Shown piece after piece: positions 1-7,574 of a stretch of DNA of 64,000 nt. The notes beneath the pieces are model-generated. The model worked only from the letters and a program-made list of their open reading frames with translations. It did not search any database and was not told where the DNA came from. This stretch comes from Burkholderia sp. Bp8963. GTDB lineage: Bacteria; Pseudomonadota; Gammaproteobacteria; Burkholderiales; Burkholderiaceae. Each line of letters starts with the position of its first letter. Within the stretch, counting starts at the first letter, position 1. Made by a program: the position numbers and the translations under genes. The stretch covers positions 1-64,000 of the forward strand of contig NZ_QTQP01000038.1 of the NCBI RefSeq assembly GCF_003854275.1. The letters run 5' to 3'.

Positions 1-545
1 TGTACTACGGCTTCGGCCAGATCGTCCCGCGCGAATGGATGCGTGATAGCTGGGCATCGCCGTTGCTGCGCGATGCGTTCTGGTACGCGGTCGTTGCGCT
101 CGGCATAAACGAGAGCGCGTATGTCGCCACAGTCCTGCGTGGCGCGATCGCCGGCGTCCCGGTCGGCGAGATCGAGGCCGGCCACGCGTACGGGATGAGC
201 CGCGCGCAGGTGCTGCGCCGAATCGTCGGTCCGCGCGCGCTGCGGCTTGCACTGCCCGCGCTGATTGGCGAGTCGATCCTGCTGATGAAGTCGACCGTGC
301 TCGCGTCGACGATCACCGTGTTCGATGTGTTGGGTACGGCTAACACGCTGCGTTTCGAGACGTTGCGCGTGTATGAACCGCTCGCCGGGGCTGCGCTCGT
401 TTATGTCGTGCTGGTTGCCTCGCTGACCATTCCCGCCGGCTGGCTCGAAAAGCGCCTCAATCGCTACCTGTCTCGCGCACCGGCCGACCAGCCGCTCAAT
501 CGCGCGCGCAAGGCGGTGCCGGGTGCGTGGGCCGCGCCGAACTGA
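1..545 (+). CDS. Polar amino-acid ABC transporter permease, 5' truncated
   Basis: C-terminal part of an inner-membrane permease of the HisM/ArtM type, which forms the channel of an importer for amino acids or similar small solutes. The reading frame is already open at the window edge (codons from base 3), so the N-terminus and the first membrane helices are missing. The cytoplasmic EAA loop that docks to the ATPase is visible as EIEAGHAYGMSRAQVLRRI, and at least two further hydrophobic helices follow. The next gene is an FMN monooxygenase on the same strand, so the transporter may import its substrate. The cognate ATPase and binding protein would lie upstream, outside the window. Substrate unknown. 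Confidence 0.85.
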   Translation, partial: YYGFGQIVPREWMRDSWASPLLRDAFWYAVVALGINESAYVATVLRGAIAGVPVGEIEAGHAYGMSRAQVLRRIVGPRALRLALPALIGESILLMKSTVLASTITVFDVLGTANTLRFETLRVYEPLAGAALVYVVLVASLTIPAGWLEKRLNRYLSRAPADQPLNRARKAVPGAWAAPN

Positions 546-571
546 TTCCACCTTCTGCATTTCGCAACGTC

Positions 572-1957
572 ATGTCCGATCCCCAACCCTTGCTGTTTTC
601 CCTTTATGAACAGGCCAGCGTCGGCTGCGGCGGCGCGCCGAGCTTGTGGACCCATCCCGCCGACGAACGGCTGCGGGTCAATACGCTTGCCTACTGGTCC
701 GATCTTGCACGCAAGGCCGAGCAGGCCGACCTCGACATGCTGTTCTTCGCGGACGTGCTCGGCCTGTACGACGTGTACGGCGGCTCGGCCGACGCGGCAC
801 TGCAATGGGCCGTCGAAGCGCCCGCGAACGATCCGATGATGCTGATTCCGGCGCTGGCTGCCCAGACGGAACGCCTTGCTTTCGGCGTCACTGCCAGCAC
901 GACCTATGAGCACCCGTTCGCGCTGGCGCGGCGCTTCAGCACGCTCGATCACCTGAGCGGCGGCCGGATCGGCTGGAACATCGTCACGTCCTACCTGACT
1001 AGCGCGGCGCGCAATTTCGGCCTCGACAGAATGATCGGCCACGACGAACGGTACGAACGCGCGGAGGAGTTTCTCGACGTCGCCTACAAGCTCTGGGAAG
1101 GCAGTTGGGCCGATGATGCGGTGGTGGCCGACAAGCGCGAGTTGCGCTATGCACGCGGCGACCGCGTGCGGCCAATCGCGCACGAGGGTCGCCACTACCG
1201 GGTGCAAGGCCCGCACGTGTGTGCGCCGTCGCCACAGCGGACCCCCGTGCTGATCCAGGCGGGCTGGTCGGGGCGCGGGCGCCAGTTCGCGGCGAAGCAC
1301 GCGGAAGTGGTTTTCGTCGCAAAATCGAATCCGAACGAGATCCGCGACGGCCTTGGCGAGATCCGCCGGCTCGCGCAGCAGAGCGGCCGCGCAGGCGACG
1401 ACGTGAAGGCGCTGACTGTATTGCGGATCGTCACCGCGCGTTCGTCGGGCGACGCGAAGGAGAAGTACCACACGCTGCAGAGTCACTACCATCAGCACGC
1501 GCAGCTCGTCAGCTACGCGGGAGACACCGGCATCGACATCGATCGCTATGCGGACGACGAGCCGCTGACCACGCAGACAGAAGGGCTGACCTCGTACGTG
1601 ATGCGGCCGGACGGCAGCGGCCAGCCGCTGACCGCCGGCGATGTGCGGCGCAAGTTTGCGAGCGTCACCCGCGGCACGGATTTGATCCTCGTCGGTTCGC
1701 CGGACGAAGTCGCCGATCAGCTCGCCGAGCACGCGCGCGTGTCGACGACGAGCGGCTACATGCTGAATCCGCTGATCAGCCCGGGATCGTTCGACGACTT
1801 CATTGAGCTCGTTGTACCGGAGCTGAAGAAGCGTGGACTGTACCGGACGACACCCCCATCTGGCACGTTCCGTTCGAGACTGGGTCATGGAGGGGACCGC
1901 TTGCCGGCCAGCGCCTACGGTGCGTCGTTCCGGCAGCCCGACTTCAATCAGCGCTGA
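572..1957 (+). CDS. LLM-class FMN-dependent monooxygenase (NtaA/SnaA/DszA type)
   Basis: Predicted flavin-dependent monooxygenase of about 461 residues, in the luciferase-like group that oxidises substrates such as nitrilotriacetate or organosulfur compounds with FMNH2 from a partner reductase. Family features include LSGGRIGWNIVTSY, the FGLD/HDERYERAEEF segment and the QAGWSGRGRQFAAKHA phosphate-binding region. Length fits the family (about 440-470). The ATG at 572 gives the family-like N-terminus MSDPQPLLFSLYEQ; an in-frame start at 527 would overlap the permease by 19 nt and add 15 residues unlike the family. Placement just after an amino-acid-type permease suggests nutrient scavenging (sulfur or nitrogen). 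No flavin reductase gene is in the window. The substrate cannot be read from the sequence. Confidence 0.88.
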   Translation: MSDPQPLLFSLYEQASVGCGGAPSLWTHPADERLRVNTLAYWSDLARKAEQADLDMLFFADVLGLYDVYGGSADAALQWAVEAPANDPMMLIPALAAQTERLAFGVTASTTYEHPFALARRFSTLDHLSGGRIGWNIVTSYLTSAARNFGLDRMIGHDERYERAEEFLDVAYKLWEGSWADDAVVADKRELRYARGDRVRPIAHEGRHYRVQGPHVCAPSPQRTPVLIQAGWSGRGRQFAAKHAEVVFVAKSNPNEIRDGLGEIRRLAQQSGRAGDDVKALTVLRIVTARSSGDAKEKYHTLQSHYHQHAQLVSYAGDTGIDIDRYADDEPLTTQTEGLTSYVMRPDGSGQPLTAGDVRRKFASVTRGTDLILVGSPDEVADQLAEHARVSTTSGYMLNPLISPGSFDDFIELVVPELKKRGLYRTTPPSGTFRSRLGHGGDRLPASAYGASFRQPDFNQR

Positions 1958-2228
1958 ATCGCGCGACCGAAGTCATGGTCGTTCCGCCGAGTGCGGTTGC
2001 AAATTGGTCTGCGACGGTGACGCTTCGGCGACCTGGAACAGCTTGATCGGCATGTTTGATGTATTGGTCACGAATCGTCCGTGCAGTTTCGAGGTTGCAC
2101 GAGTCACGGCTTGCGATGTGATCGGCGTAGACGAGCGCGCGACAGGCGACGCCAACTTCATCGGCCGGGGCAAGGTCGATGCTTACACGGCCGCCGGCCC
2201 GGCCGCTGACCCGGATAGCGCCTGTAGA

Positions 2229-3134
2229 TCAGTGTGCACCACCAAACAGCTTGACCACCACACTGCGCAGCCAACGATTGCCGGCCTCGTGGTGATATCG
2301 GGCGTGCCAGTGTTGTCGAACGGCAAACTTGTCGACAGGAATCGGGCACGTGTGCACGGCCACGTCGCTGGACTGTGCGAGCGTTTCGCCAATGTGACGG
2401 GGTAGCGTCGTGATCAGGTCAGTGCTCTGAATGATCGCGCCCAGCCCCAGGAATCCCGGCAACTCGAGCACGACCTGCCGCTCGATGCGCTCCCGTGTCA
2501 GTGCCTGCTCGAGAAGCTGCGCACCGGTTCCCCCGGTGATCGCGACATGCCCCTCCCCGCAATACTGCCTTACACCCAGCCGTGCGCGAATCCTCGGGTG
2601 CCGGCGATTCGCGAGGCACACCCAGTCCTGCTCGTAGAGTTGCTGCTGATAGATGCCGCCGCCGAGCCACGGCACGTAGCCGATTGCGAGATCGGCCTCG
2701 CCCGACTCCAGCGCCCGTTCCGTGTTGCCGTCGATGCGTGCGGCTTCGAGCCGGATGCCGGGCGCTTGCGCACGGACGTGCGCAAGCAGCAACGGCAGCA
2801 GTGTGATGTGGCTGGCGTCGGTCATGCAGATCCGGAACCGCCGTTGCGCGGTCGCCGGGTCGAACGCGATCTCCCACGCGGTGAACCGCCGCAGCGATTC
2901 GAGGATCTCGCGACACGGACCGATCAGCGCATCGGCCTGCGGCGTCGGCGCCATCCCGCCGGGCGTGCGGATGAACAACGGGTCGTGCAGGTACTCGCGC
3001 AGGCGTCCGAGCCAGATGCTGACTGTCGGCTGGCTCTGTCCGAGTTGTTCCGCGACGCGGGTCACGCTGCGGGCGTCGTACAGCAGGTCGAAGAGCTGCA
3101 GGAGCTTCAGGTCGGGCAGGTCGGTCGGAATCAT
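2229..3134 (-). CDS. LysR-family transcriptional regulator of the divergent catabolic operon
   Basis: 301-residue LysR-type regulator. The N-terminal winged helix-turn-helix is at about residues 10-65, with the recognition part AEQLGQSQPTVSIWLGRLRE, and is followed by an effector-binding domain (about 95-295) resembling the NodD/NahR subgroup. It is transcribed away from the PanE-to-ShiA operon with a 248-bp gap, the classical arrangement for a LysR regulator controlling its neighbour. A 14-bp perfect palindrome lies just upstream of its start codon, so autoregulation together with operon activation is likely. The inducer is probably the operon substrate or an intermediate. The 271-bp gap downstream, to the monooxygenase, shows no convincing gene. 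Confidence 0.92.
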   Translation of the reverse strand: MIPTDLPDLKLLQLFDLLYDARSVTRVAEQLGQSQPTVSIWLGRLREYLHDPLFIRTPGGMAPTPQADALIGPCREILESLRRFTAWEIAFDPATAQRRFRICMTDASHITLLPLLLAHVRAQAPGIRLEAARIDGNTERALESGEADLAIGYVPWLGGGIYQQQLYEQDWVCLANRRHPRIRARLGVRQYCGEGHVAITGGTGAQLLEQALTRERIERQVVLELPGFLGLGAIIQSTDLITTLPRHIGETLAQSSDVAVHTCPIPVDKFAVRQHWHARYHHEAGNRWLRSVVVKLFGGAH

Positions 3135-3140
3135 CGCATT

Positions 3141-3178
3141 ATTGTATTTTGCAATGACGTCATTGTAATCATTGAATT
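3141..3178. promoter_or_regulatory. Probable LysR operator
   Basis: AT-rich island between the divergent LysR gene and the PanE-like gene. CAATGACGTCATTG at 3152-3165 is a perfect 14-bp palindrome. A further CATTG lies at 3170-3174 and an ATTG at 3141, giving repeated half sites about 9-10 bp apart on one helical face. It begins 18 bp from the regulator's start codon and overlaps the presumed operon promoter. Operator function is inferred from position and symmetry. Confidence 0.6.
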
Positions 3179-3189
3179 GCTGTTATACA
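3163..3189 (+). promoter_or_regulatory. Candidate promoter of the catabolic operon
   Basis: TTGTAA at 3163-3168 can serve as -35, and TGTTATACA at 3181-3189 is an extended -10 (TG, one base, then TATACA). The spacing is short (15 bp), which fits an activator-dependent promoter. It overlaps the palindromic operator. The transcript would have a leader of roughly 190 nt before the TTG start at 3383. Confidence 0.4.
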
Positions 3190-3290
3190 CGGCGACGCCT
3201 ATCTTGCAGCCATGCCCGTTTTGCGCGAGACCCGCGTGCGGAACGGCAGCCAGTGCGGTGGCGGAAGCGCCGGCCGCTCCGGGACGGACC

Positions 3291-3386
3291 GTGCCGGTTG
3301 CCAATACCCACGGTCACGTCGATATCCGGTTGATCGAGAAGCAGATGATCGCGGCAAGCGTCGCGGTCGACAGGAGACGTCATTGA
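3291..3386 (+). other. Possible leader mini-ORF or gene remnant
   Basis: A 31-codon reading frame (GTG 3291) ends in TGA at 3384-3386, overlapping the TTG start of the next gene at 3383 in a TTGA arrangement typical of translational coupling. The peptide contains THGHVDIRLIEKQMIAAS, which looks like real protein rather than shadow translation, but I do not recognise the family and no good start or ribosome site is seen. It could be the 3' remnant of a deleted gene, a coupled leader peptide, or chance. Confidence 0.25.
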
Positions 3387-4333
3387 AGATTGCAATTCTG
3401 GGTGCCGGCGCGCTGGGCTGCGCGATTGGCGCCACCTTGACCGAAGGGGGTCATGAAACGTGGCTGATCGGCCGCTCGCCGGAACACGTCGGGACCATGC
3501 GCAGCGTCGGCCTTCGTGTCGACGACGCGCGTGGCTCGCGCCTCGTCCGCGTTCGCGCGACGACACAAGCCGCCGAAGTCGGCGTCGCGGAGCTGGTGAT
3601 CGTGCTTGTGAAGTCGTTTCACACCGACGCGGCGATCCGTGGCGCGCTGACGTTGGTCGGGCCCGATACGCTCGTGCTGTCGCTGCAGAACGGCCTCGGG
3701 CACGAGGACATCCTGGCCGACGCGGTCGGCCGCGAGCGCGTGCTCGCTGGCAAGACCTACGTCGGCGGCGTGCTGCGCGGCGCCGCGCACATCGAGTCCG
3801 GCGTGGTCGGCAAGTCCACCTACATCGGCGAACTCGACGGTCGCATCACGCCACGCGTGCAGGCGATCGCCGACGCATTCAATGCCGCCGGGCTGGCGAC
3901 GACGGTCAGCGACAACATCGTTGGCACGATGTGGGACAAGCTGCTGGTCAACGTCGCGACCGGCGCGCTCACGGGCGTCACCGGGCTGACCTACGGCCAG
4001 CTCTACGACGAGCCGCAACTGAAAGCCGCGTCGCTCGCGGCTGTCGCCGAAGCGATCGCAGCCGCGCGGGCGGCCGGCGTCGCGCTGTCGATGAGCGATC
4101 CCGAGCAGGCATGGACGCTGGCGGCCGAAGGGCTGTCGGCCGCCTTCAAGACCTCGATGCTTCAGAGCCTCGAGAAGGGTTCGATTACCGAGATCGACTT
4201 CATCAACGGTTCGGTCGTGCGCTACGGCGAACGCTATGGCGTGCCGACGCCGGTCAATGCAACGCTCGTCGCGTGCATCAAGGGAATCGAACGCGCGATG
4301 ACCGACCGGCAACGCGAGGAGGCCACGGCATGA
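3383..4333 (+). CDS. 2-dehydropantoate 2-reductase family oxidoreductase (PanE/ApbA-like)
   Basis: Predicted NADPH-dependent 2-ketoacid reductase of 316 residues. The Rossmann motif GAGALGCAIGATL opens the protein and the C-terminal helical domain carries the MWDKLLVNVATGALTG signature, with the conserved Lys and Asn of the family. I chose the TTG at 3383 because AGGAG lies at 3372-3376 and the Rossmann strand KIAILGAGALG begins at once; an ATG at 3212 would add 57 residues of low-complexity shadow sequence. It is first in an operon whose later genes overlap by 1-11 nt. In this setting it probably handles a catabolic hydroxy/keto acid rather than pantothenate synthesis, but that is inference. 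A second family member lies at 11181. Confidence 0.88.
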   Translation: MKIAILGAGALGCAIGATLTEGGHETWLIGRSPEHVGTMRSVGLRVDDARGSRLVRVRATTQAAEVGVAELVIVLVKSFHTDAAIRGALTLVGPDTLVLSLQNGLGHEDILADAVGRERVLAGKTYVGGVLRGAAHIESGVVGKSTYIGELDGRITPRVQAIADAFNAAGLATTVSDNIVGTMWDKLLVNVATGALTGVTGLTYGQLYDEPQLKAASLAAVAEAIAAARAAGVALSMSDPEQAWTLAAEGLSAAFKTSMLQSLEKGSITEIDFINGSVVRYGERYGVPTPVNATLVACIKGIERAMTDRQREEATA

Positions 4334-4722
4334 ACGCGCCGAAAGCCTATCTGGAACACGTCGCAATTTTTGTGAAGGACATCCAATGGCACATCCGCTT
4401 TTTCGAAGTGGTCCTTGGCATGACCTTGCGCGAAGTCGACGGCACGCTCGACGCCCCCCGGCAGTACTGGACCCTCGGCGGCCTGCAGTTCATCCACGCC
4501 CCCGAGCATGACGGTCCCGAAGGCCGGCTCGCGCATCTCGGCGTCATGTGCGAGGACCTGGAAGCTGCGCTGACCGCTGCGCAGCGATTCAGCGTGACCG
4601 AAATGCCGCAGGGGCGCAACTGGCTGCGTTTGCCTGACGGCCTGGCAATCGAGCTGATCCAGGCGAAACCCGCGTCCTGTGTCGCACAGGCACTGTCGAT
4701 CAACCCGCGGGCGGAGGCATGA
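4330..4722 (+). CDS. VOC-family (glyoxalase/epimerase-like) protein
   Basis: 130-residue single-domain member of the vicinal oxygen chelate superfamily, which includes glyoxalase I, methylmalonyl-CoA epimerase and ring-cleavage dioxygenases. It opens with YLEHVAIFVKDIQWHIRFF, giving the conserved metal-ligand His in strand 1, and ends with LPDGLAIELIQ, giving the Glu ligand. Its ATG overlaps the preceding stop codon as ATGA, so the two are translationally coupled. An epimerase or isomerase role on an acid or its CoA ester would fit the neighbouring CoA-transferase and hydratase. The actual reaction is unknown. Confidence 0.8.
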   Translation: MNAPKAYLEHVAIFVKDIQWHIRFFEVVLGMTLREVDGTLDAPRQYWTLGGLQFIHAPEHDGPEGRLAHLGVMCEDLEAALTAAQRFSVTEMPQGRNWLRLPDGLAIELIQAKPASCVAQALSINPRAEA

Positions 4723-5183
4723 ACATGTCGATCATCGAAAAATACTGGGACGATGCGCGCGAGGGCGATGCATGCGTGAGCCCGCATTACACGGTGACCC
4801 GAGAGCGCATCCTCGCCTACGCCGAACTCACTGGCGACCACACGCCAGTGCACGTCGACGAGGACTATGCGAACGCCAGCCATTTCGGCTGCATCGTCGC
4901 GCACGGACTCCTCGGGCTGTCGATCGCCGACGGCCTCAAGACGCAGAGCGACTACCGCTTCCTGCCGGGCATGTCGCTCGGCTGGACCTGGGACTTCCTG
5001 TTGCCGATCCGCGTCAACGACGTGCTGCACGTGAAGTTCCGCGTAGGTTCGATGCGCGCGAGCAACAGCCGTCCGGGCTGGGGCATCGTCGTGCTGCCGT
5101 CGGAACTCGTCAATCAGGACGGCCAGGTGGTGCAACGCGGCGAGCATCGGCTGATGGTGCCGCGTCGGCCGGGAGCCTACTGA
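4719..5183 (+). CDS. MaoC-like (R)-specific enoyl-CoA hydratase/dehydratase
   Basis: 154-residue single hot-dog-fold hydratase. The hydratase-2 motif is present as AELTGDHTPVHVDEDYAN, with the catalytic Asp and His of the family; a Thr replaces the usual Asn after the Asp. The FGCIVAHGLLGLSIADGL segment is the typical active-site helix. Its start codon overlaps the VOC stop as ATGA, and its own stop overlaps the next start by one base. It is expected to hydrate an enoyl-CoA or dehydrate a 3-hydroxyacyl-CoA made by the CoA-transferase encoded next. Family members act in mesaconyl-CoA and similar branched dicarboxylate pathways. An alternative start two codons downstream (4725) is possible. Confidence 0.87.
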   Translation: MNMSIIEKYWDDAREGDACVSPHYTVTRERILAYAELTGDHTPVHVDEDYANASHFGCIVAHGLLGLSIADGLKTQSDYRFLPGMSLGWTWDFLLPIRVNDVLHVKFRVGSMRASNSRPGWGIVVLPSELVNQDGQVVQRGEHRLMVPRRPGAY

Positions 5184-6409
5184 TGCAGGCCCGTCCTCTC
5201 GAAGGCTTGCGCGTCGTCGACTACAGCCATTTCCTTGCTGGCCCCTATGTCGGGCGCTGTCTTGCCGCGCTCGGCGCCGAAGTGATCAAGGTCGAGCGCC
5301 CGGGCACTGGCGACGCCGGGCGCCAGCACGCGACCGTGCTCGACGACCAGCAAAGCGGCTATTTCCTGCAGCTCAACATGGGCAAGCGCGGCGTCAGCGT
5401 CGACATGAAGAACCCGCGAGGCAAGGCGTTCATGCAGCGGCTGTGCGATTCGGCGGACGTCTTCGTCGAGAACTACCGGCCCGGCGCGCTCGACAAGCTG
5501 GGGCTCGGCTATGCGGAGCTGTCGGCCCGCAATCCGGGGCTCGTCTACTGTTCGATATCGGCGTACGGCCATACGGGACCGGATGCGCATCGCGCCGGCT
5601 TCGGGCTGATCGCCGAAGCCAAGAGCGGCATTATGCAGATGGTCGGAACGCCGGGCGAGCGCCCGCCGCTGCTGCGCATTTCGCTCGGCGACATGTACAC
5701 CGGCATTCACGCGGTGGCGGCGATCAACGCCGCGCTGCTGGGCCGTGTGAAGAGCGGACGGGGCCAGCACATCGACATGGCGCTGTATGACACGCTGGTG
5801 TCGATGCACGAGTACGCCGTGCAGTGCTACACGCTGCAGGGCGTGCTGCCCGAACAGACCGGCCACGACATGCCGACGTCGACGCTCTACGGCGTATTCC
5901 GCGCGGCCGATGGCGATCTGGTGATCGCCGCGCAGGTGGACGATGCGTGGAAGCGCTTCGCCGCGCTGATCGAAGCACACGGCGGGCCGACGGGTTTCGG
6001 CGCCGACACGCGCTTTCATGACAGCGTAGGCCGCAACGCACATCGGTCGGCCATCCTGGCCGTCGTCGAACCGTGGGCTGCCGCCCGTCCGGTTGCATCG
6101 ATCCTGGCCTTGCTCGACGACATCGACGTACCGTGCGCGAAGGTGCAGCGTATTGACGAGGTGCTGGCCGATCCGCAGATCCAGGCGCGGGGCATGATCA
6201 TCGAACAGCAGCATCCGCGCTACGGCACGCTGCGCTTGCCCAACCTGCCGTTTCGTTTCTCCGATTGCGACACGACGATTCGCGATGTCGCGCCCGAGCT
6301 CGGGCAGCACAACGCCGACATCGCGCGTTCGCTCGGCTTTGACCCGGCCGAGATCGACGCGATGCAGGCCGACGGCATTCTTTATTCGAAGCGAGCCCAT
6401 GATGACTGA
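5183..6409 (+). CDS. Class III CoA-transferase (CaiB/BaiF family)
   Basis: 408-residue class III CoA-transferase, which activates a carboxylic acid by moving CoA from a donor thioester. Diagnostic segments are GLRVVDYSHFLAGPYVGR at the N-terminus, LGAEVIKVERPGTGD with the CoA-contacting region, and VFVENYRPGALDKLG. The catalytic Asp is expected in the LLRISLGDMYTGIHAV segment. Length is normal (about 400). It starts on the last base of the MaoC stop (TGATG) and overlaps the AroE-like gene by 11 nt. It is presumably the activation step of the pathway. The substrate is not evident; the shikimate-type neighbours hint at a hydroxylated or alicyclic acid. Confidence 0.92.
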   Translation: MQARPLEGLRVVDYSHFLAGPYVGRCLAALGAEVIKVERPGTGDAGRQHATVLDDQQSGYFLQLNMGKRGVSVDMKNPRGKAFMQRLCDSADVFVENYRPGALDKLGLGYAELSARNPGLVYCSISAYGHTGPDAHRAGFGLIAEAKSGIMQMVGTPGERPPLLRISLGDMYTGIHAVAAINAALLGRVKSGRGQHIDMALYDTLVSMHEYAVQCYTLQGVLPEQTGHDMPTSTLYGVFRAADGDLVIAAQVDDAWKRFAALIEAHGGPTGFGADTRFHDSVGRNAHRSAILAVVEPWAAARPVASILALLDDIDVPCAKVQRIDEVLADPQIQARGMIIEQQHPRYGTLRLPNLPFRFSDCDTTIRDVAPELGQHNADIARSLGFDPAEIDAMQADGILYSKRAHDD

Positions 6410-7235
6410 CCAGTATGCGGTGATCGGCAACCCGATCGGACACACCAAGTCGCCCCTCATCCACGGGCTCTTCGCACAGGAAGCGCAGCAGGACATGCGC
6501 TATACGGCGATCGAGGGGCCGCTCGAGCCGCCGCACGGATTCGAACAGGTCGTGCGCGCGTTCGCGTCGGAGGGCGGGAAGGGCTTGAACGTCACCGCGC
6601 CGTTCAAGCTCGCGGCCTTCGCGATGGCGGACGAGCGCAGCGAGCGCGCGACACTGGCGGGTGCCGCCAACACGCTGAAGTTCGAAGCAGGACGCATTCT
6701 CGCCGACAACTTCGACGGGATCGGGCTGGTTCGCGACATCGAGGTCAATCTGGGCCTGCCGCTGGCCGGCAAGCGCGTGCTGATGCTCGGTGCAGGCGGC
6801 GCGGCGCGCGGCGCGTTGCTGCCGTTCCTCGCAGCTTGTCCGGCCGACATGGTCGTGGCGAACCGGGACGTCGGCAAAGCACAGGCGCTGGTATCGCGGG
6901 TCGCGGCGCACGGCACGATCGTCGCGTGCGGATACGCCGAGCTTGCACGGATGGGGCGCTTCGATCTCGTGGTCAACGCGACGTCGGCCAGCCTGACCGG
7001 CGATCTGCCGCCCGTGCCGCCAGGCGTGTTCAGTCCGGACGGCACCGCGTACGAGCTCGCCTACGGAAAAGGCATGACGCCGTTCCTTCGGCTGGCGAAG
7101 AATGCCGGCGTGCTCGGTGTGGCCGACGGCGTCGGCATGCTGGTCGAGCAGGCCGCGGAGGCATTCTCGTGGTGGCGGAGCGTACGTCCGCGAACCGGCC
7201 CGGTGATCGACCGGCTCACCGTACCGCTCGACTGA
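6399..7235 (+). CDS. aroE: Shikimate dehydrogenase (AroE family), catabolic-operon copy
   Basis: 278-residue NADP(H)-dependent shikimate/quinate dehydrogenase-type enzyme. It has the substrate motif [17 protein letters not shown] with the catalytic Lys, the catalytic Asp in ADNFDGIG, the nucleotide-binding GAGGAARG and the C-terminal YGKGMTPFL. The usual NTDG reads NFDG, a modest deviation. The ATG at 6399 overlaps the CoA-transferase gene by 11 nt; ATG 6402 is an equally possible start. A Burkholderia genome needs a biosynthetic aroE elsewhere, so this copy is probably a catabolic or specialised paralogue working with the ShiA-type transporter and the AroQ remnant. It may act on shikimate, quinate or a related cyclitol acid. 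Confidence 0.88.
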   Translation: MMTDQYAVIGNPIGHTKSPLIHGLFAQEAQQDMRYTAIEGPLEPPHGFEQVVRAFASEGGKGLNVTAPFKLAAFAMADERSERATLAGAANTLKFEAGRILADNFDGIGLVRDIEVNLGLPLAGKRVLMLGAGGAARGALLPFLAACPADMVVANRDVGKAQALVSRVAAHGTIVACGYAELARMGRFDLVVNATSASLTGDLPPVPPGVFSPDGTAYELAYGKGMTPFLRLAKNAGVLGVADGVGMLVEQAAEAFSWWRSVRPRTGPVIDRLTVPLD

Positions 7236-7254
7236 AGGCACTGTGGAGGCGCGA

Positions 7255-7434
7255 ATGAAGCAGATCCTGACGTGCCCGGTCGTCGAACTGCACATGTCGA
7301 ACATCCATGCGCGCGAACCGTTTCGGCATCGCTCGGTATTCGCCGACATCGTCAGCGGACAGATCGCCGGGTTCGGCATCGACAGCTATCTGCTCGCTCT
7401 TGGAGCCGCTGTCTCGGCGATCGACAGGATGTGA
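7255..7434 (+). pseudogene. aroQ: Type II 3-dehydroquinate dehydratase, internally deleted remnant
   Basis: Encodes 59 residues that match only the C-terminal third of AroQ, including [15 protein letters not shown], the conserved active-site His/Arg segment, and the final helix YLLALGAA. It begins MKQIL, the usual first residues of AroQ, after a good ribosome site (GGAGG at 7245-7249), and then jumps directly to CPVVELH. About 80-85 residues carrying the lid Arg/Tyr, the Asn of the NPGA region and the second His are missing, with the frame kept. This looks like an in-frame internal deletion. AroQ of normal length is about 145-150 residues and forms a dodecamer, so catalytic activity is not expected. 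The short product could still be translated. Confidence 0.82.
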
Positions 7435-7574
7435 CGGGCCACGCGGCATCGTGCCGTTGCCGCGACGGCGCCGCATGCTGGAAAGGTCACATCACCGGGA
7501 GGCGTGCCGTCGGGTGGGGCCGTCTCCGCGCATCCTGCGCTACCCGGCACACATATCAATATCCGGAGACAACC

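Noticed and set aside
1958-2228. Possible small gene between the monooxygenase and LysR genes
   Set aside because: Short frames exist on both strands, but none has a ribosome site or a protein-like pattern that I recognise.
3212-3382. Longer start (ATG 3212) for the PanE-like reductase
   Set aside because: It would add 57 non-family residues; the TTG at 3383 has a ribosome site and starts directly with the Rossmann strand.
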